Shown here one piece after another: positions 53,356-62,571 of a DNA stretch of 64,000 nt. The DNA is from Salegentibacter echinorum. GTDB taxonomy: Bacteria > Bacteroidota > Bacteroidia > Flavobacteriales > Flavobacteriaceae. Where the stretch lies: the NCBI RefSeq assembly GCF_900129445.1, contig NZ_FQVT01000012.1:19323-83322 (forward strand). Direction: 5' to 3'. Positions within the stretch are counted from its first letter, which is position 1. Every line of letters starts with the position of its first letter. Under the pieces are notes generated by a model that did not search any database, was not told where the DNA came from, and saw only the letters and a program-made list of their open reading frames with translations. Made by a program: the position numbers and the translations under genes.

Positions 53356-54231
53356 ATGTCTTTAAAACTCAAACTAAAAACCAGCTTTTTTAAAATACTG
53401 GATAAGCTGCCGCCAAAAATTGGTTACGCTATGTACCACCAAACCCAACAGCTTTTGGGTAGTAGCAGCTTACAAAAGAAACTTAAAAGCAACCTTAACA
53501 GCTATAGGCTTCTTAAAAAAATCTGCAAAAAAATAGGATTTTCTTTGCGTGCAAAAACGGTTCTGGAGATTGGCTCGGGTTGGGTGCCGGCAATGCCCTA
53601 TTTTATGCTCTATTTGGGGAAAGCCCGGGCGGTAGCTACTTACGATTTAAACCTGCATTATAACAAAAGGAATATTCGCGGATTTAATGCTTTGTTTACA
53701 TCAGAATTTGGCATCCCCGTTGCTGCTGCCGCTAATAGCAGGTATGCGCTACCCGAAAGTGTCGCTTATTATCCAAAAACCAACCTGATAAGTTCAGAAC
53801 TCCCTGAGGTTGATGTGGTTTTTTCCCGATTTGTGCTGGAACATGTTATTCCGCAGGATTTAAAGTTGATGCATAAAAAGTTTAAAAACGAGCTGAAAGA
53901 GGGCACTTATATCATTCATTTGATCTCCCCCAGCGACCATAGAGCTTATGTGGATAAAAATTTAAGTTTGCAGGATTTTCTGCAATACAGCGAAGCCGAG
54001 TGGCAGCAAAAACAAACAAAATTTGATTATCACAACCGGTTGAGGTTGCCGGAATATTTAAGTATTTTTGAAGCTGCCGGACTTGAAGTAACACATTTGG
54101 ATTATAGCACTCCAAATAAAAACTCGGCAGTTTATAAAAAATTCAAGGCTTTGCAGTTACATAAAGACTATACACATTTTACAGATAAGGAACTTACCGC
54201 GGGGGCAATAAACGTGGTTTTAAAAGTATAA
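53356..54231 (+). CDS. Class I SAM-dependent methyltransferase-like protein
   Basis: The 291-residue protein has motif I VLEIGSGWVPAMPYFMLYLG, ATYDLNLHYN (acidic ribose-binding) and DVVFSRFVLEHVIPQDLKL, the pattern of small-molecule methyltransferases. The extended N-terminal helix region (1-65) is unusual. It probably modifies a sugar or lipid carrier of the polymer. It follows the GT2 by 12 bases. Confidence 0.78.
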   Translation: MSLKLKLKTSFFKILDKLPPKIGYAMYHQTQQLLGSSSLQKKLKSNLNSYRLLKKICKKIGFSLRAKTVLEIGSGWVPAMPYFMLYLGKARAVATYDLNLHYNKRNIRGFNALFTSEFGIPVAAAANSRYALPESVAYYPKTNLISSELPEVDVVFSRFVLEHVIPQDLKLMHKKFKNELKEGTYIIHLISPSDHRAYVDKNLSLQDFLQYSEAEWQQKQTKFDYHNRLRLPEYLSIFEAAGLEVTHLDYSTPNKNSAVYKKFKALQLHKDYTHFTDKELTAGAINVVLKV

Positions 54232-54304
54232 ATTTTTAGTCTTCCGCTATTATGCTATTAAATTAAATATAGAGACATTATATTAGCCGTTAAGAACAAG
54301 AATT

Positions 54305-55468
54305 ATGAAATCTGTAGGATTTATTCCTTTAAGAAAAGGATCTAAAGGAATTAAGGGAAAGAATAAGCGTAAAATATTGGGAAGGCCACTCTTTAGTTGG
54401 GTCCTTGCCGAAGCTGTATTCTCTAATCTTGATGAGGTAATTATATTTAGCGATGATGAAGATGTATTAGAATTTGTTGCGCAGGAATATACCTGGACCA
54501 CGAAGTTAAAAGCCGTAAGGAGATCTGATAAAAACGCCGGAGACGCTGCTTCTACTGAAGCTGCTATCCTGGAATATTGTGAAAAAGACAATTATGATTT
54601 CGATGTCTTTTGTTTACTACAGGCCACTTCCCCCTTTACCCGTGCTATTCATATTAACGAATGTTTGGAACAACTCAGCCGGGGATTTGACAGCTCTTTA
54701 AGTGTGGTAAGAACCAAACGTTTTATTTGGGACGAAACTGGACGGGCCATAAATTACGATTATAATGACAGGCCAAGAAGACAGGATTTTAAAGGGCTTT
54801 TGGTGGAGAATGGTGCTATCTATTGCACAACGAAAAAAGTACTAAAAGAAAATGAAAACAGGATTAGTGGGAATATAGCAACAGTAGAGATGCCGGCAAA
54901 TTCTTATGTCGAGATAGATTCAGAAGCTGATTGGGAAATAGCTGAAAAATTACTAAAATCCCAATTAATTTCTAACAAAGGAAACGCAAGAATCACCCAT
55001 TTATTTTTAGATGTGGACGGCGTTTTTACGGACGGAAAAGTACTGTTTTCCGAATCGGGGGAATTGGCTAAATCTTTCGATATGCGGGATGGAATGGGCC
55101 TGGAGATTTTACGACAACACGGTATTGAAGTACGGGTTATGACTTCAGAAAACTCCCCACTTGTCGCCGCCCGGATGAAAAAATTAAAAATTGATAAAGT
55201 TTACCTGGGAGTTAAGGATAAGTTTGGTTTGCTACAAAATTTGATGCATCAGGAAAATTTAAAAAGCTCGAATTTGGCATATGTTGGGGACGATGTAAAC
55301 GACATGGCTAATATGTGCAAAGTAGGTTGGTCTTTTGCTCCGGCCAATGCTATGCGTGAGATTAAAAATATTGCCGATGTAAATTTATCTAAAGCCTCCG
55401 GAAGTGGAGCCATTCGCGAAGCCTGCGATTTTCTATATAAATATAATAAACGATTTAATGAAGTATAA
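54305..55468 (+). CDS. neuA: CMP-nonulosonate synthetase fused to a KdsC-like HAD phosphatase
   Basis: Residues 1-225 form a CMP-acylneuraminate cytidylyltransferase: GFIPLRKGSKGIKGKNKR (nucleotide loop), FSDDEDVLEF, LLQATSPFTRA and ENGAIYCT. Residues 230-387 form a HAD domain of the KDO-8-phosphate phosphatase type: FLDVDGVFTDGKVLF (nucleophile D236, D238), MTSENSP and VGDDVNDMAN. The same fusion occurs in animal CMP-sialic acid synthetases, and separate phosphatase and synthetase genes form the Kdn pathway in Bacteroides. It probably dephosphorylates a nonulosonate-9-phosphate and activates it with CTP. It overlaps the synthase gene by 11 bases. Confidence 0.9.
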   Translation: MKSVGFIPLRKGSKGIKGKNKRKILGRPLFSWVLAEAVFSNLDEVIIFSDDEDVLEFVAQEYTWTTKLKAVRRSDKNAGDAASTEAAILEYCEKDNYDFDVFCLLQATSPFTRAIHINECLEQLSRGFDSSLSVVRTKRFIWDETGRAINYDYNDRPRRQDFKGLLVENGAIYCTTKKVLKENENRISGNIATVEMPANSYVEIDSEADWEIAEKLLKSQLISNKGNARITHLFLDVDGVFTDGKVLFSESGELAKSFDMRDGMGLEILRQHGIEVRVMTSENSPLVAARMKKLKIDKVYLGVKDKFGLLQNLMHQENLKSSNLAYVGDDVNDMANMCKVGWSFAPANAMREIKNIADVNLSKASGSGAIREACDFLYKYNKRFNEV

Positions 55469-56330
55469 GAGTCCTTATGTTATTGCTGAAATTGGCTGTA
55501 ACCACAAGGGAGAGATGGAACTTGCCAGGGAACTAATCACCATGGCGAAAGTGTTTTGCAAGGTAGATGCGGTTAAATTTCAAAAGAGGAATAATAAGGA
55601 ATTGCTTACAACTGCGCAATACAACGCACCCCATCCCAATCCCATTAATTCTTATGGGGAAACCTATGGGGAGCACAGGGAATTTTTAGAATTTAACCTG
55701 GAGCAACACCGCAGCCTCAAACAATTTTGTGAAGATTTAGACATTACCTATTCCAGTTCTGTGTGGGATTTAACTTCAGCACAAGAGATTGCGTCTATTA
55801 ATCCCGATTTTATCAAAATCCCATCAGCCTGCAACAATAATTTTGAAATGTTGGGTTGGCTTTGTAAAAATTATTCAGGAGAAATCCATATTTCTACCGG
55901 AATGACCACGAAAAAAGAAATTGATGGGTTAATCAATTTTTATGAAGAGAGGAAAAGAAATAAAGATTTGATAGTCTATAATTGTACTTCCGGCTATCCG
56001 GTGCCTTTTAAGGATGTATGCCTTCTCGAAATCTCTCGCTTAAAACAGGAATACGAAAAAAAAGTAAAGCATATAGGTTTTTCAGGGCATCACCTGGGAA
56101 TCGCTGTAGATGTTGCCGCTTACACCCTGGGTGCAAATATTATAGAAAGGCATTATACCCTGGATAGGACCTGGAAAGGAACAGATCACGCCGCATCTTT
56201 GGAGCCGGCCGGACTTAGAAAACTTAAACGCGATTTGTTGGCGGTTGAAGAAGCGCTTGCTTTTAAAGAAAAGGATGTTCTTGATATAGAACAAGTGCAA
56301 AGGAGAAAATTGAAATATCAAAAATCCTGA
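55458..56330 (+). CDS. neuB: Nonulosonate (NeuB-type) synthase without SAF domain
   Basis: The 290-residue TIM-barrel enzyme condenses PEP with a hexose or hexosamine (phosphate). Motifs are YVIAEIGCNHKGEMELA, AVKFQKRN, SVWDLTSA, IKIPSACNNN, ISTGMTTKKEI, NCTSGYPVP and DHAASLEPAGLRKL. Typical NeuB proteins continue another 60 residues into a C-terminal antifreeze-like (SAF) domain; this one ends at KYQKS just after the barrel. The ATG at 55458 is used rather than the longer frame from 55404, since the barrel begins there. It overlaps the synthetase by 11 bases and the next gene by one. Confidence 0.9.
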   Translation: MKYKSPYVIAEIGCNHKGEMELARELITMAKVFCKVDAVKFQKRNNKELLTTAQYNAPHPNPINSYGETYGEHREFLEFNLEQHRSLKQFCEDLDITYSSSVWDLTSAQEIASINPDFIKIPSACNNNFEMLGWLCKNYSGEIHISTGMTTKKEIDGLINFYEERKRNKDLIVYNCTSGYPVPFKDVCLLEISRLKQEYEKKVKHIGFSGHHLGIAVDVAAYTLGANIIERHYTLDRTWKGTDHAASLEPAGLRKLKRDLLAVEEALAFKEKDVLDIEQVQRRKLKYQKS

Positions 56331-57724
56331 TGAATAAGAAGATTTTTATTCTTGTGCCCGATGGTGTTGGTTTAAGGAACTTCGGCTATACCCAATTTGA
56401 AAAACTAAAGATCGAATATGAGGCAGAGCTTATTTATTGGAACAATACTGTGTTTCCTATTAAAGACCGCTTGGGTTTTCAGGAATTGAAAATTAATGAA
56501 ACCGAAACGCATAAATTGACGCCGCTTTATTCAAGGGCGAGAAAGCGCGTGGAATTAAATAATTGGGCAAATAAATTTAATGATGAGGTTTATCATACCT
56601 ACAAGTTTCCCTTTAATACCAAAGGTTTAAAGAATAAAGCCAAAACTGCTTTTATAAAATCTTTGATTAAGTTCTACAATACTGAAGAAGGAGGTTTTAA
56701 AATTGGTGAGAAGATAAAAAAATTAGAACGAAAGAGCAGCAAATATATCAGTTGCAAAAAACAGCTGGAAAAACATAAACCCGATTTTGTTTTTTGCACC
56801 AGTCAGCGTTCTACTCAGGCTATAGCACCAATATTGGCTGCCCGTGATCTAAAAATCCCTACAGCCAGCTTTATCTATTCCTGGGACAATGTGCCGAAAG
56901 CAATGCTGGTGGTCGATACCGATTATTATTTTGTATGGAGTGATTTAATGAAAGAGCAATTACTCACATATTATCCATATATTCCAGAAAGTCGTGTTTT
57001 TGTTACAGGAACACCTCAGTTTGAACCTCACTTTGATAAAAACCTAATGCTACCTAAACAGGATTTTTTTCGTGAATATGGGTTGGATGAGAACATAAAA
57101 TATATTTGCTTTTCGGGGGATGATACCACCACTTCTCCTTTAGACCAATATTATCTGGAAGACCTGGCTCTTGCTGTTAAAGCACTAAATAATGAAGGAA
57201 GTAATCTCAGAATTATTTTCAGGAAAGCGCCTGTAGACACCACTAATCGATATGATGAAGTCTTGAAAAAGTATAAAGAGCTTATTGTTTCCATAGAACC
57301 AGCCTGGGCGAAAATGGGTGGAAATTGGAATGAGATATTTCCTCTAAAGGAAGATTTTAGTTTGCTGAATATCATTTGCGAACATTCAGAACTCGTGGTA
57401 AATATATGTTCTTCCATGGTGTTTGATTTTGCATTACATAACAAAGCTTGTATTTATTTAGATTATGAGCAGCCCCAACTTAAAAAAGGAATAAGGGATA
57501 TTGGCCAAAATTATAACTATGTGCATTTTAGGTCTATGCCTTCCAGAAATGCAGTTGGTTGGGTTAAAAGCAAACAAGAATTAAAATTTAGGTTGAAAGA
57601 ATTGTTACAAGAGCCACAACCTATGGTTAAAGAAGCGCAAACCTGGTTTAAAATGGTAGCGGGAGAAGATGCTGAAAAAGCTTCGCAGAGGATTTGGAAC
57701 TGTCTAAACGAAATCACGGCATAA
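56330..57724 (+). CDS. Unassigned GT-B-like protein, candidate nonulosonate transferase
   Basis: The 464-residue protein begins KIFILVPDGVGLRNFGYTQF. It carries FCTSQRSTQAIAPILAA, IYSWDNVPKAM, RVFVTGTPQFEPHFD and YICFSGDDTTTSP, which suggest a GT-B fold like CDP-glycerol or UDP-sugar transferases. The C-terminal VVNICSSMVFDFALHNKACI matches the phosphate-site region of such enzymes (SSMVFDF resembles a conserved Ser pair). I cannot place it in a family. Its ATG overlaps the NeuB stop (TGATG), so it is probably made with the CMP-nonulosonate and could transfer it. Confidence 0.6.
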   Translation: MNKKIFILVPDGVGLRNFGYTQFEKLKIEYEAELIYWNNTVFPIKDRLGFQELKINETETHKLTPLYSRARKRVELNNWANKFNDEVYHTYKFPFNTKGLKNKAKTAFIKSLIKFYNTEEGGFKIGEKIKKLERKSSKYISCKKQLEKHKPDFVFCTSQRSTQAIAPILAARDLKIPTASFIYSWDNVPKAMLVVDTDYYFVWSDLMKEQLLTYYPYIPESRVFVTGTPQFEPHFDKNLMLPKQDFFREYGLDENIKYICFSGDDTTTSPLDQYYLEDLALAVKALNNEGSNLRIIFRKAPVDTTNRYDEVLKKYKELIVSIEPAWAKMGGNWNEIFPLKEDFSLLNIICEHSELVVNICSSMVFDFALHNKACIYLDYEQPQLKKGIRDIGQNYNYVHFRSMPSRNAVGWVKSKQELKFRLKELLQEPQPMVKEAQTWFKMVAGEDAEKASQRIWNCLNEITA

Positions 57725-57760
57725 TTAATTCAAAACTTAAATTGTACTAAATCAATTATA

Positions 57761-58924
57761 ATGGGACTAACTATAAAGTTTCTGAAGGAAAACCAGCTTA
57801 TCTCTATTCTTATCCTATTAAGTCTCATTTCTTCATTAAGGATATTATTCTTACCGTTATTTGGTGATGAGATAACCTATTCCAAAATTGCTAGGAATAT
57901 TATTTTCTTTGGTGAATATTCTTTAAATAACAAACCTTCAACTATAACGCCCTCAATACCAATTTTAATTGCCGTTTTTTATACAAAATTTAACCCAATA
58001 GTTGGCTTTGTGCTTGTCAAGCTGGTCAATTTACTATTTATAGTAATAGGACTTAGGTATGTTTTTCTGTTTTTCAAGAAATTGAAGCTAAATAGGGAAA
58101 TTGTATGGAGTCTCATTTTACTTACCGTTGTGAATACTAATTTTGTAGTATGGAGTTTAAAGCTGTACCCGGAGCCTCTATTGTTTTGTTTTTTCTGGAT
58201 CTTCATTTATTTTGTATCAAAAATAAAGTACAGAGAAAAAGATTTGATTTTTGTGCTTTTAGCATTTATGGCTTTGGTTTTGACGAGATACGTGTATGCC
58301 GTATTAGGACTTTTGGTTGCTTATATTCTTTTTGGTTATTTTAAAAATTTAATTGTTAATAAGGATTATAAAAAAGTTAGCAGGATAGTAATTTTGGGCA
58401 GTTTATGCGCACTACCATTACTTTTTTGGTTCAAATATATATATATTTTAGAGAAAGATGTGGATACCGGTCTTAGCTATTTTACTAGGTTTAAGAACAA
58501 TGAATTATTGTATAATTTAAAAGCTGGTATAGGTCTTATTAAACATGAAGAAGTAGGAAAGGTTAACGGAATACCCGCATTTATCTCTTTGTTTATTCCT
58601 ATTACCGGAATAAGAAACTGGATTATTAGTTGCTTTTTAATCCTAACTTTTACCACTGGTTATCTGGTTAATTTAAAAAAACATTCTTCCTTTAATAAAC
58701 TTTTTGCCGCAATAATGCTTGTTATGACAGGTTTAGTTTTAGCAGGAACTGGTTTTAGCAGGTATTGGCTAATTATGCTGCCTGGATTTTTATTGGGATT
58801 TTACCTATTTTTCAACTATTTAAAACTAAAAGATTCTTTATTTGTGCTCTTGGCAAAATTGATAGCCATAATCTATGTGATAAACGAATTGAGATTAGAT
58901 TATGTAGTTTTGAGCAAACTGTAA
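57761..58924 (+). CDS. GT-C-type membrane glycosyltransferase
   Basis: The 387-residue integral membrane protein has about ten hydrophobic helices. The first loop contains LPLFGDEITYSKIARN; the acidic DE pair there is where GT39/GT83-type enzymes place their catalytic Asp. It should use a polyprenyl-phosphate sugar as donor on the outer side of the inner membrane. Close downstream lie a GtrB-like and a GtrA-like gene, the other two parts of a Gtr-type sugar-addition system. It could instead be a polymerase-like protein. Confidence 0.75.
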   Translation: MGLTIKFLKENQLISILILLSLISSLRILFLPLFGDEITYSKIARNIIFFGEYSLNNKPSTITPSIPILIAVFYTKFNPIVGFVLVKLVNLLFIVIGLRYVFLFFKKLKLNREIVWSLILLTVVNTNFVVWSLKLYPEPLLFCFFWIFIYFVSKIKYREKDLIFVLLAFMALVLTRYVYAVLGLLVAYILFGYFKNLIVNKDYKKVSRIVILGSLCALPLLFWFKYIYILEKDVDTGLSYFTRFKNNELLYNLKAGIGLIKHEEVGKVNGIPAFISLFIPITGIRNWIISCFLILTFTTGYLVNLKKHSSFNKLFAAIMLVMTGLVLAGTGFSRYWLIMLPGFLLGFYLFFNYLKLKDSLFVLLAKLIAIIYVINELRLDYVVLSKL

Positions 58925-59010
58925 TGTGATGAGTTGATGCACTATTTAGGTGGTCCTTGGGAGGGTTTGTTAGAAGCAGGATAAAGTAAATGTTGAAATA
59001 ATTACAACAA

Positions 59011-59967
59011 ATGGTCAAAAAATTACTTATTTATATGCCTGCTTTAGATGAGCAAGAAACAATTGAGTCCGTTTTGAACGCGTTGCCTAAAACTTATGAT
59101 GGTTTCAAAGAAATTGAGTTGTTGGTTGTTAACGATGGCAGCATAGATGAAACTGCGAATGCAGCAATGCTTGCCGGTGCTACTGTTGTCAATCATTCTC
59201 AAAATAGAGGAGTTGGTAAAGCATTTCAAACCGCTTTAAATTACGCACTGCAAACAAAAGCAGATATTTTGGTAAGTATTGATGCAGACGGGCAGTTTGA
59301 TGCAACCCAAATAAATGAAATGTTGCAACCTATACTCGATAATCGAGCTGATTTTTGCATAGGAAATAGGTTTTGGAAGGGTGGTCCAGAAAAAATGCCC
59401 GCAATTAAATATTGGGGAAACAAGCGAATAAGTAAGATCGTCAGTTTAATAAGTAAAACTAAAATTGAAGATGCTTCATGTGGCTTTAGAGCATACTCTA
59501 AGGATTGTCTATTTAGACTAAATTTACAAGGCGAATTCACCTATACCCACGAAACCATTTTAGAATTATTACATAAGGGATATAGAGTGACTCAGGTACC
59601 AGTGAGGGTAACTTATTTTGATAATAGAGTTTCGAGAGTAGCCAATAATCTTCTTGGGTATGCGATTCGAACTTCAATAATTATCTTCAAAAGTTTAAAG
59701 GATTATAAACCATTGCAGTTCTTTTTGGGCATTGCATTTTTTGTGCTATTTATAGCATTTTTAATAGGAGGTTTTGTATTAGTTCATTGGTTTAATTCCG
59801 GCAAGATTACACCTTATAAAAGCTTTGGTTTTATAGCACTATCACTATGCGGGATGGCTGTAGTAATTGTAACCTTAGCTTTTATTGCTGATATGTTAAA
59901 TAGAATTCGGGAAAATCAAGAAAAAATATTGTATCTCACTAAAAAGAAATATTTTGAAAAGAATTGA
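59011..59967 (+). CDS. Polyprenyl-phosphate glycosyltransferase (GtrB/DPM1-like)
   Basis: The 318-residue protein has a GT2 domain with LIYMPALDEQETIESVLNAL, LLVVNDGSIDET, NRGVGKAFQTALNYA and LVSIDADGQFDA (DxD), the dolichol-phosphate-mannose-synthase pattern. It is followed by two C-terminal transmembrane helices (about 235-262 and 272-298). It should put a sugar on undecaprenyl phosphate at the cytoplasmic face. It overlaps the following methyltransferase by 14 bases. Confidence 0.87.
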   Translation: MVKKLLIYMPALDEQETIESVLNALPKTYDGFKEIELLVVNDGSIDETANAAMLAGATVVNHSQNRGVGKAFQTALNYALQTKADILVSIDADGQFDATQINEMLQPILDNRADFCIGNRFWKGGPEKMPAIKYWGNKRISKIVSLISKTKIEDASCGFRAYSKDCLFRLNLQGEFTYTHETILELLHKGYRVTQVPVRVTYFDNRVSRVANNLLGYAIRTSIIIFKSLKDYKPLQFFLGIAFFVLFIAFLIGGFVLVHWFNSGKITPYKSFGFIALSLCGMAVVIVTLAFIADMLNRIRENQEKILYLTKKKYFEKN

Positions 59968-60580
59968 TTATTCAAAATTAAAAGCTAAGCCAGAAACAGA
60001 AGATTTTTCTGGAAAATATGAAAATTCTAATTATATATCTAAGTATCTCTTGAACAATTATTTCAAAGCAGTAAACAGATTGCTGAAATTAACTGAAAAT
60101 GTAAATACTGGCCATGAAATTGGAATAGGAGAAGGTAATTCAACAATTAGATTGAAAGATATGATTGATGAATTAAGTGGTTCTGAATTTTTAGAAAAGC
60201 TAATTCCCATTGCCAGAAAGAACAATCCAAATATATTTATTTTTCAAGAAAGCGTTTATGAACTTAAATTCGAAAAAAATAGTATAGATCTTGTTTTTCT
60301 GTTAGAAGTATTGGAGCATTTAGATTATCCAAAATTGGCTTTAAAAGAAATTCATAGAATTTCGAATAGATATTTAATATTAGGTGTTCCAAATGAGCCT
60401 TTATGGCGTATATTAAATCTCTGTAGATTCAAATACACAGGAAGATTCGGTAACACTCCGGGACATATAAATCATTGGTCGAGGAAATCTATTATAAAGC
60501 TTGTAGAACAGAATTATGGAAGAATTTTAGCCGTTGAATCGCCGATACCATGGACAATTATTTTAGCAGAAAAATATTGA
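59954..60580 (+). CDS. SAM-dependent methyltransferase-like protein
   Basis: The 208-residue protein has HEIGIGEGNSTIRLKDM (motif I) and SIDLVFLLEVLEHLDYPKL, with RYLILGVPNEPLWR as the last strand, which is the Methyltransf_11 pattern. The start is TTG within the end of the GtrB-like gene; its own end overlaps the GtrA-like gene by 31 bases. A role in methylating a lipid-linked sugar is inferred from position. Confidence 0.78.
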   Translation: MKRIDYSKLKAKPETEDFSGKYENSNYISKYLLNNYFKAVNRLLKLTENVNTGHEIGIGEGNSTIRLKDMIDELSGSEFLEKLIPIARKNNPNIFIFQESVYELKFEKNSIDLVFLLEVLEHLDYPKLALKEIHRISNRYLILGVPNEPLWRILNLCRFKYTGRFGNTPGHINHWSRKSIIKLVEQNYGRILAVESPIPWTIILAEKY

Positions 60581-60978
60581 ATATTATACTTTCCTCAAAA
60601 AAATTATTTAGTAACAAAAAACTATTCCTAAAATACTTGTTCATAAGCTTGATAAGCTATTTGTACACTTTTTCAAGCCTATTTTTTCTCATAGAAAAGT
60701 TGAATATTAGTAAAGAATTGACATTTGCAATAGTTTATGGAAGTGCTTATCTAATTTTATACGGGGTGCAATTGAGATTTTTATTTTTCAAAAAGCATGA
60801 TTCTTACAAATTTTTCCGCTATTTAGGTTCAATAATATTTTTTTATGTTAATGCAAATCTTTTTTACAACATTGGGCTAAGGTTAAATCTTCATTATCTG
60901 CTTTCAACAGTTTTAACTATAGTAATTCTAATGCCTTTACGACTAATGATATATACTTTGTATGTTTATAAAGACTAA
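60550..60978 (+). CDS. GtrA-like flippase
   Basis: The 142-residue protein has four predicted transmembrane helices (about 28-48, 55-75, 88-108 and 115-135) with the GtrA-like segment YGVQLRFLFFKK between helices 2 and 3. GtrA proteins flip polyprenyl-phosphate-linked sugars to the outer face. The identity rests on length, topology and position after a GtrB-like gene; sequence identity is not high. It begins with an ATG inside the methyltransferase gene and overlaps the next start (TAATG). Confidence 0.65.
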   Translation: MDNYFSRKILNIILSSKKLFSNKKLFLKYLFISLISYLYTFSSLFFLIEKLNISKELTFAIVYGSAYLILYGVQLRFLFFKKHDSYKFFRYLGSIIFFYVNANLFYNIGLRLNLHYLLSTVLTIVILMPLRLMIYTLYVYKD

Positions 60979-60992
60979 TGATTTTCTATATT

Positions 60993-62135
60993 ATGCACAT
61001 CGCCTTCCTTACCCCAGAATATCCCAATCCTGCTACCGGTAATTCCGGGGGTCTGGGCACCAGTATTAAAAACCTGGCAACTTCTCTGGTGACACAAAAT
61101 ATAGAAGTCAGCGTTTTTATTTATAGTCAGAAAGAAGATTCCAGTTTTAAGGAAAACGGTATTAATTTTTATCTTATTAAGCATAAAAAATATACTTTTT
61201 TTGGATGGTATTTATATAGAAAACACCTGCAACAGCTTTTAAATAAATTTATTAAAAGCAAGAAAATCGACTTGGTAGAAGCCCCCGACTGGATCGGGAT
61301 TACCGCTTTTATAAAACTAAAATGTCCAATAATTATCAGAATGCACGGCAGCGATGCCTATTTTTGTGCTTTGGAAGGCCGAAAACAAAAATGGAAAAAC
61401 CGTTTGTTTGAAGAACGCGCCTTAAAATCGGCAGATGCGCTGCTCTCGGTAAGTGCTTTTACTGCGGAAAAAACCAGGAAGATTTTCAACTTAAAAAAAC
61501 CTATCAGTATCATCCCAAATAGTATTGAAATCGGGAATTTCCCGCCATCTGCAATTCAGCCCAAAGAAAACCGACTTCTGTATTTCGGAACAATCATAAG
61601 AAAAAAAGGAGTGTTAGAATTAGTCGAAATTTTTAATGAAATAGTTTTAAAAAAGCCGGAAACTGAGCTTTTACTGATTGGCAAAGATGTGGTTGATATT
61701 TTCGAAAAACGATCTACGCTGGAGTTGTTTAGAGAAAAGCTTTCAGCAGTTGCATTAAATCAACTGACTTACCTTCCGGAAGTAAGTTATACCGAAATAA
61801 AGGAACATCTGGCAACAGCAACTGTAATCCTTTTACCCAGTTTTGCCGAAGCATTGCCCATGACCTGGTTGGAAGCAATGGCGATGGAAAAATCAGTGGT
61901 AACTTCCAATATAGGCTGGGCGGTAGAAGTAATGATTAACGGAAAAACGGGATTTACCGAAGATCCTAAACTTCATAAAGCTTATTCCGAAAAAGTACTC
62001 TATCTGCTAAACAACCCCGAAGAAGCCAAAATAATGGGGAAAACTGCCCGACAGCAGGTGATAAAAAAGTTTTCTTCGGAAGTGGTGGTGAAAAAGAATT
62101 TGGGATTTTATAAACAAATATTGCAAAAACAATAA
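60993..62135 (+). CDS. Glycosyltransferase family 4 (GT-B)
   Basis: The 380-residue enzyme begins MHIAFLTPEYPNPATGNSGG, the usual GT4 start, with IIRMHGSDAYF, IPNSIEIGNF, LYFGTIIRKKGVLELV and the donor motif LPSFAEALPMTWLEAMAMEK (EX7E). An ATG at 60978, overlapping the GtrA-like stop, would add five residues and permit translational coupling; the family alignment favours 60993. This is the last gene of the polysaccharide locus. Confidence 0.9.
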   Translation: MHIAFLTPEYPNPATGNSGGLGTSIKNLATSLVTQNIEVSVFIYSQKEDSSFKENGINFYLIKHKKYTFFGWYLYRKHLQQLLNKFIKSKKIDLVEAPDWIGITAFIKLKCPIIIRMHGSDAYFCALEGRKQKWKNRLFEERALKSADALLSVSAFTAEKTRKIFNLKKPISIIPNSIEIGNFPPSAIQPKENRLLYFGTIIRKKGVLELVEIFNEIVLKKPETELLLIGKDVVDIFEKRSTLELFREKLSAVALNQLTYLPEVSYTEIKEHLATATVILLPSFAEALPMTWLEAMAMEKSVVTSNIGWAVEVMINGKTGFTEDPKLHKAYSEKVLYLLNNPEEAKIMGKTARQQVIKKFSSEVVVKKNLGFYKQILQKQ

Positions 62136-62169
62136 AGGAACACCTGAGAGAAGAAACTCAGGCGCATTA

Positions 62170-62550
62170 AAGATTCTTCGCAGCCTGTCTTGAGCCTTTC
62201 GTCTAACGCTCAAGAAAGGCTAAAGTCGAAAGGCTCTGAATGACAACCGAACTGTCATTCCAACACCCTGTCATTCCGACAAAAGGAGGAATCTTTTTAG
62301 CGTTGGTCCAGATTCTTCGCCCCGCAAGCTCCGCTCTGAATGACAACCGTATAGTCATTCCAATGCACTGTCATTCCGACGAAGGAGGAATCTCTTGAAC
62401 GTTGGTTCAGATTCTTCGCAGCCTGTCTTGAGCGAAGCCGAAAGGCTCTGAATGACATCGCGCTGTCATTCCTCGTTCCGCAAGCTCCACTCTGAATGAC
62501 ATCGGTACTATCATTCCAACGCACTGTCATTCCGACGAAAGGAGGAATCT
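62170..62550. repeat. REP-like dispersed repeat cluster, copy 4
   Basis: About five units of GTCATTCCGACGAAGGAGGA / AGATTCTTCG / GCTCTGAATGACA arranged head-to-tail and inverted cover the gap after the polysaccharide locus. The open frames within it are repeat translations. Confidence 0.9.
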
Positions 62551-62571
62551 CTCAAGCCTTACTACTATGAA

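Noticed and set aside
54305..56330. KDO pathway (KdsA/KdsB/KdsC) as an alternative identity for the nonulosonate genes
   Set aside because: The synthase has NeuB-type motifs and the transferase domain resembles CMP-acylneuraminate synthetase rather than KdsB, so KDO synthesis is less likely. It is not formally excluded.
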